Of a DNA stretch of 51,813 nucleotides, positions 49,756 to 51,813 are shown one piece after another (position 1 is the stretch's first letter; every line of letters begins with the position of its first letter). Position numbers and translations under genes: made by a program. Below the pieces are notes generated by a model. It was not told where the DNA came from. It was given only the letters and a program-made list of their open reading frames with translations, and did no database searches. Origin of the DNA: Streptococcus sp. (GTDB lineage: Bacteria > Bacillota > Bacilli > Lactobacillales > Streptococcaceae); the NCBI GenBank assembly GCA_030528055.1, contig JAUMZQ010000016.1, positions 1-51,813 on the forward strand, written 5' to 3'.

Positions 49756-51741
49756 ATGAAAAATAAACAAAATAATGGTTTTATAAAGAACCCTTTCCTA
49801 TCTTTGCTAACTATAGTCGTTCTTGTAACAGGCTTCTATTATTTTTTTGTTAATGATACAGGCCGTAGTCAAGAGATTAACTATACTGAGCTAGTTAAAG
49901 AAATTACTGAAGATAATGTCAAAGATATTAGTTACCAACCCAATGGTAGTGTTATTGAAGTTTCTGGTACATATAAAAAAGCTAAGAAATCAAAAAATAT
50001 AGATGACACGATTAAGCTGTTTAAAGTAGATTCTGAAGTTACAAAATTTACTAGTGTTATCTTACCTACTGATACGACTATATCAGATTTGCAAAAGTTA
50101 TCAGCAAAACATAATGCAAAGATTAGTATTAAACGAGAAAGTTCAAGTGGATTACTCATTAGCATTCTAACAACTATTGTTCCTTTAGGAATTCTCATTT
50201 TCTTCTTTTGGTCAATGATGAGTCAAGGAAACGGTGGGGGTGCAAGAGGTGCTCTGAATTTTGGTCGAAACAAGGCGAAAGCTGCAAATAAAGAAGACAT
50301 AAAAGTTCGTTTCTCTGATGTGGCTGGTGCAGAGGAAGAAAAACAAGAATTGGTTGAAGTTGTTGAATTTCTGAAAGATCCAAAACGTTATACAAAACTT
50401 GGAGCACGCATTCCAGCAGGTGTGTTACTTGAGGGACCTCCAGGAACAGGAAAGACCTTACTGGCAAAAGCAGTTGCTGGAGAAGCGGGTGTTCCATTTT
50501 TCAGTATTTCAGGTTCAGATTTTGTAGAGATGTTTGTTGGTGTCGGAGCAAGCCGTGTTCGTTCTCTGTTTGAAGATGCCAAAAAAGCAGCACCAGCTAT
50601 TATCTTTATTGATGAAATTGATGCTGTAGGTCGTCAACGTGGTGTTGGTCTTGGTGGCGGAAATGACGAACGGGAACAAACTCTTAATCAACTTTTAATT
50701 GAAATGGATGGTTTTGAAGGAAATGAAGGGATTATTATCATTGCGGCAACCAACCGATCAGATGTATTAGACCCTGCACTTTTGCGACCTGGACGTTTTG
50801 ATAGAAAGGTTTTGGTTGGGCGTCCGGATGTTAAAGGACGTGAAGCTATCTTACGTGTACATGCAAAAAATAAACCTCTTTCAAATGATGTGGACTTAAA
50901 ATTAGTTGCTCAACAAACTCCCGGTTTTGTTGGAGCCGATTTAGAAAATGTTCTAAATGAAGCAGCTTTGGTTGCAGCTCGTCGCAATAAAAGGGTAATT
51001 GAAGCAGAAGATATTGATGAAGCAGAGGATAGAGTGATTGCTGGTCCTTCTAAAAAAGATAAAACAGTTTCCCAACGTGATCGAGAAATGGTTGCCTTTC
51101 ACGAAGCTGGACACACTATTGTTGGTTTGGTATTGTCAAATGCTCGAGTAGTTCATAAGGTAACAATCGTTCCACGTGGACGTGCGGGTGGTTATATGAT
51201 TGCACTTCCAAAAGAGGACCAACTACTTCTATCTAAGGAAGACATGAAGGAACAATTAGCAGGTCTGATGGGAGGACGTGTAGCAGAAGAAATTATCTTT
51301 AATGTTCAAACCACAGGTGCTTCTAACGATTTTGAACAAGCAACACAAATGGCGCGTAGTATGGTTACGGAATACGGAATGAGCAGTAAACTTGGTCCAG
51401 TACAATACGAAGGTAATCATTCTATGTTTGGTGCTTCTAGCCCACAAAAAATAATTTCAGAGCAAACAGCTTATGAGATTGATGAAGAGGTACGTTCATT
51501 ACTGAACGAAGCACGGAATACAGCAGCAGATATTATTCAATCAAATCGCGAGACGCACAAATTGATTGCTGAGGCACTTCTAAAATATGAAACTCTTGAT
51601 AGCAATCAAATTAAATCGTTGTATGAAACTGGTAGAATGCCAGATGAAGCAGAAGATTATTTAAAACAAGATTCGCATGCTCTTTCATATGACGAAGTTA
51701 AATCAAAAATGGAAGAAGAAAAAAATTCGGATTCAGAATAA
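49756..51741 (+). CDS. ftsH: ATP-dependent zinc metalloprotease FtsH
   Basis: FtsH is the membrane-anchored AAA+ protease that degrades unstable and damaged membrane and soluble proteins. The 661-residue protein has two transmembrane helices (about residues 13-30 and 134-153) flanking an external domain, Walker [20 protein letters not shown] (near 228), Walker [16 protein letters not shown], the SRH ([19 protein letters not shown]), the zinc motif HEAGH (near 450) and a C-terminal acidic tail. Spacing of 17 bases from hpt suggests the same transcript. Confidence 0.98.
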   Translation: MKNKQNNGFIKNPFLSLLTIVVLVTGFYYFFVNDTGRSQEINYTELVKEITEDNVKDISYQPNGSVIEVSGTYKKAKKSKNIDDTIKLFKVDSEVTKFTSVILPTDTTISDLQKLSAKHNAKISIKRESSSGLLISILTTIVPLGILIFFFWSMMSQGNGGGARGALNFGRNKAKAANKEDIKVRFSDVAGAEEEKQELVEVVEFLKDPKRYTKLGARIPAGVLLEGPPGTGKTLLAKAVAGEAGVPFFSISGSDFVEMFVGVGASRVRSLFEDAKKAAPAIIFIDEIDAVGRQRGVGLGGGNDEREQTLNQLLIEMDGFEGNEGIIIIAATNRSDVLDPALLRPGRFDRKVLVGRPDVKGREAILRVHAKNKPLSNDVDLKLVAQQTPGFVGADLENVLNEAALVAARRNKRVIEAEDIDEAEDRVIAGPSKKDKTVSQRDREMVAFHEAGHTIVGLVLSNARVVHKVTIVPRGRAGGYMIALPKEDQLLLSKEDMKEQLAGLMGGRVAEEIIFNVQTTGASNDFEQATQMARSMVTEYGMSSKLGPVQYEGNHSMFGASSPQKIISEQTAYEIDEEVRSLLNEARNTAADIIQSNRETHKLIAEALLKYETLDSNQIKSLYETGRMPDEAEDYLKQDSHALSYDEVKSKMEEEKNSDSE

Positions 51742-51786
51742 TATTTTTCAATCTTATCAAAATGAAGAAAATAATCTAAAAATTAT

Positions 51787-51813
51787 GGCTCTATGTCAAC
51801 TGTAGTGGGTGAC
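51787..51813. mobile_element. Possible terminal inverted repeat of an ISL3-family insertion sequence (cut by window end)
   Basis: The last 27 bases begin GGCTCTATGTCAACTGTAG and continue TGGGTGAC. GGCTCT is the usual ISL3-family outer end, and GTCAACTGTAGTGGGT resembles the streptococcal ISL3-type ends I remember. No transposase is visible because the window stops. The identification is from memory of the end sequence only. Confidence 0.5.

Overview
The window is an AT-rich Firmicute chromosome segment that spans the replication origin. Gene content, gene order and protein sequences point to Streptococcus. The order yaaA-recF, guaB, trpS, ABC-F, yfhO, comEDC, rlmH, htrA, parB, dnaA, dnaN, DUF951, ychF, pth, mfd, S4 protein, divIC, small ORF, beta-lactamase-like protein, tilS, hpt, ftsH is the one I know from S. 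pneumoniae and its Mitis/Sanguinis/Anginosus relatives. The comCDE locus lies between tRNA-Arg and tRNA-Glu, as in those groups. The encoded competence pheromone (predicted mature DVRRTQFWNLFPRK) matches no pherotype I can recall, so I leave the species open.

Layout. 103-2825: a TPP-riboswitch-controlled ThiXYZ-type thiamine-precursor ABC transporter (minus strand). 2886-6993: the gdpP-rplI-dnaB-veg cluster (minus). 7255-13813: mnmG, mnmA, a LysM protein, the divergent sdaAB-sdaAA serine dehydratase pair, and a second LysM protein behind a VicR/WalR-like box. 14020-20453: a tightly packed minus-strand operon of two M16 peptidase-like proteins, rodZ, pgsA and the ECF module ecfA1-ecfA2-ecfT. 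20619-22104: yaaA-recF (plus). 22218-24930: guaB and trpS (minus). 25149-29443: an ABC-F protein and a large YfhO-family membrane protein (plus). 29557-32255: tRNA-Asn and tRNA-Glu, comE-comD-comC, and tRNA-Arg (minus). 32303-37856: rlmH, htrA, parB, dnaA and dnaN with the bipartite oriC. 38203-40415: a small accessory patch with a membrane protein, two tandem DUF1307 lipoproteins and a membrane-anchored XRE regulator. 40525-51741: the ychF-to-ftsH housekeeping run (plus). The last 27 bases look like one end of an ISL3-family insertion sequence.

How it works together. Replication initiation (dnaA, DnaA boxes, a DnaA-trio, dnaN, recF, dnaB) is clustered with segregation (parB and two near-perfect or perfect parS sites at 19027 and 27786). 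Competence (comCDE behind a ComE double box) and stress proteolysis (htrA behind a CiaR box) sit beside it. Cell-envelope genes (rodZ, pgsA, divIC, LysM proteins, yfhO) and translation/tRNA-modification genes (mnmG, mnmA, tilS, pth, rlmH, S4 protein, trpS) fill the flanks. Apart from the 38-40 kb patch and the IS end, this is core chromosome. The most distinctive items are the unrecognised ComC pheromone with a palindrome over its transcription start, the oriC architecture, the doubly degenerate ABC-F ATP site, and the duplicated lipoprotein patch. No CRISPR array, prophage, rRNA or complete insertion sequence is visible.
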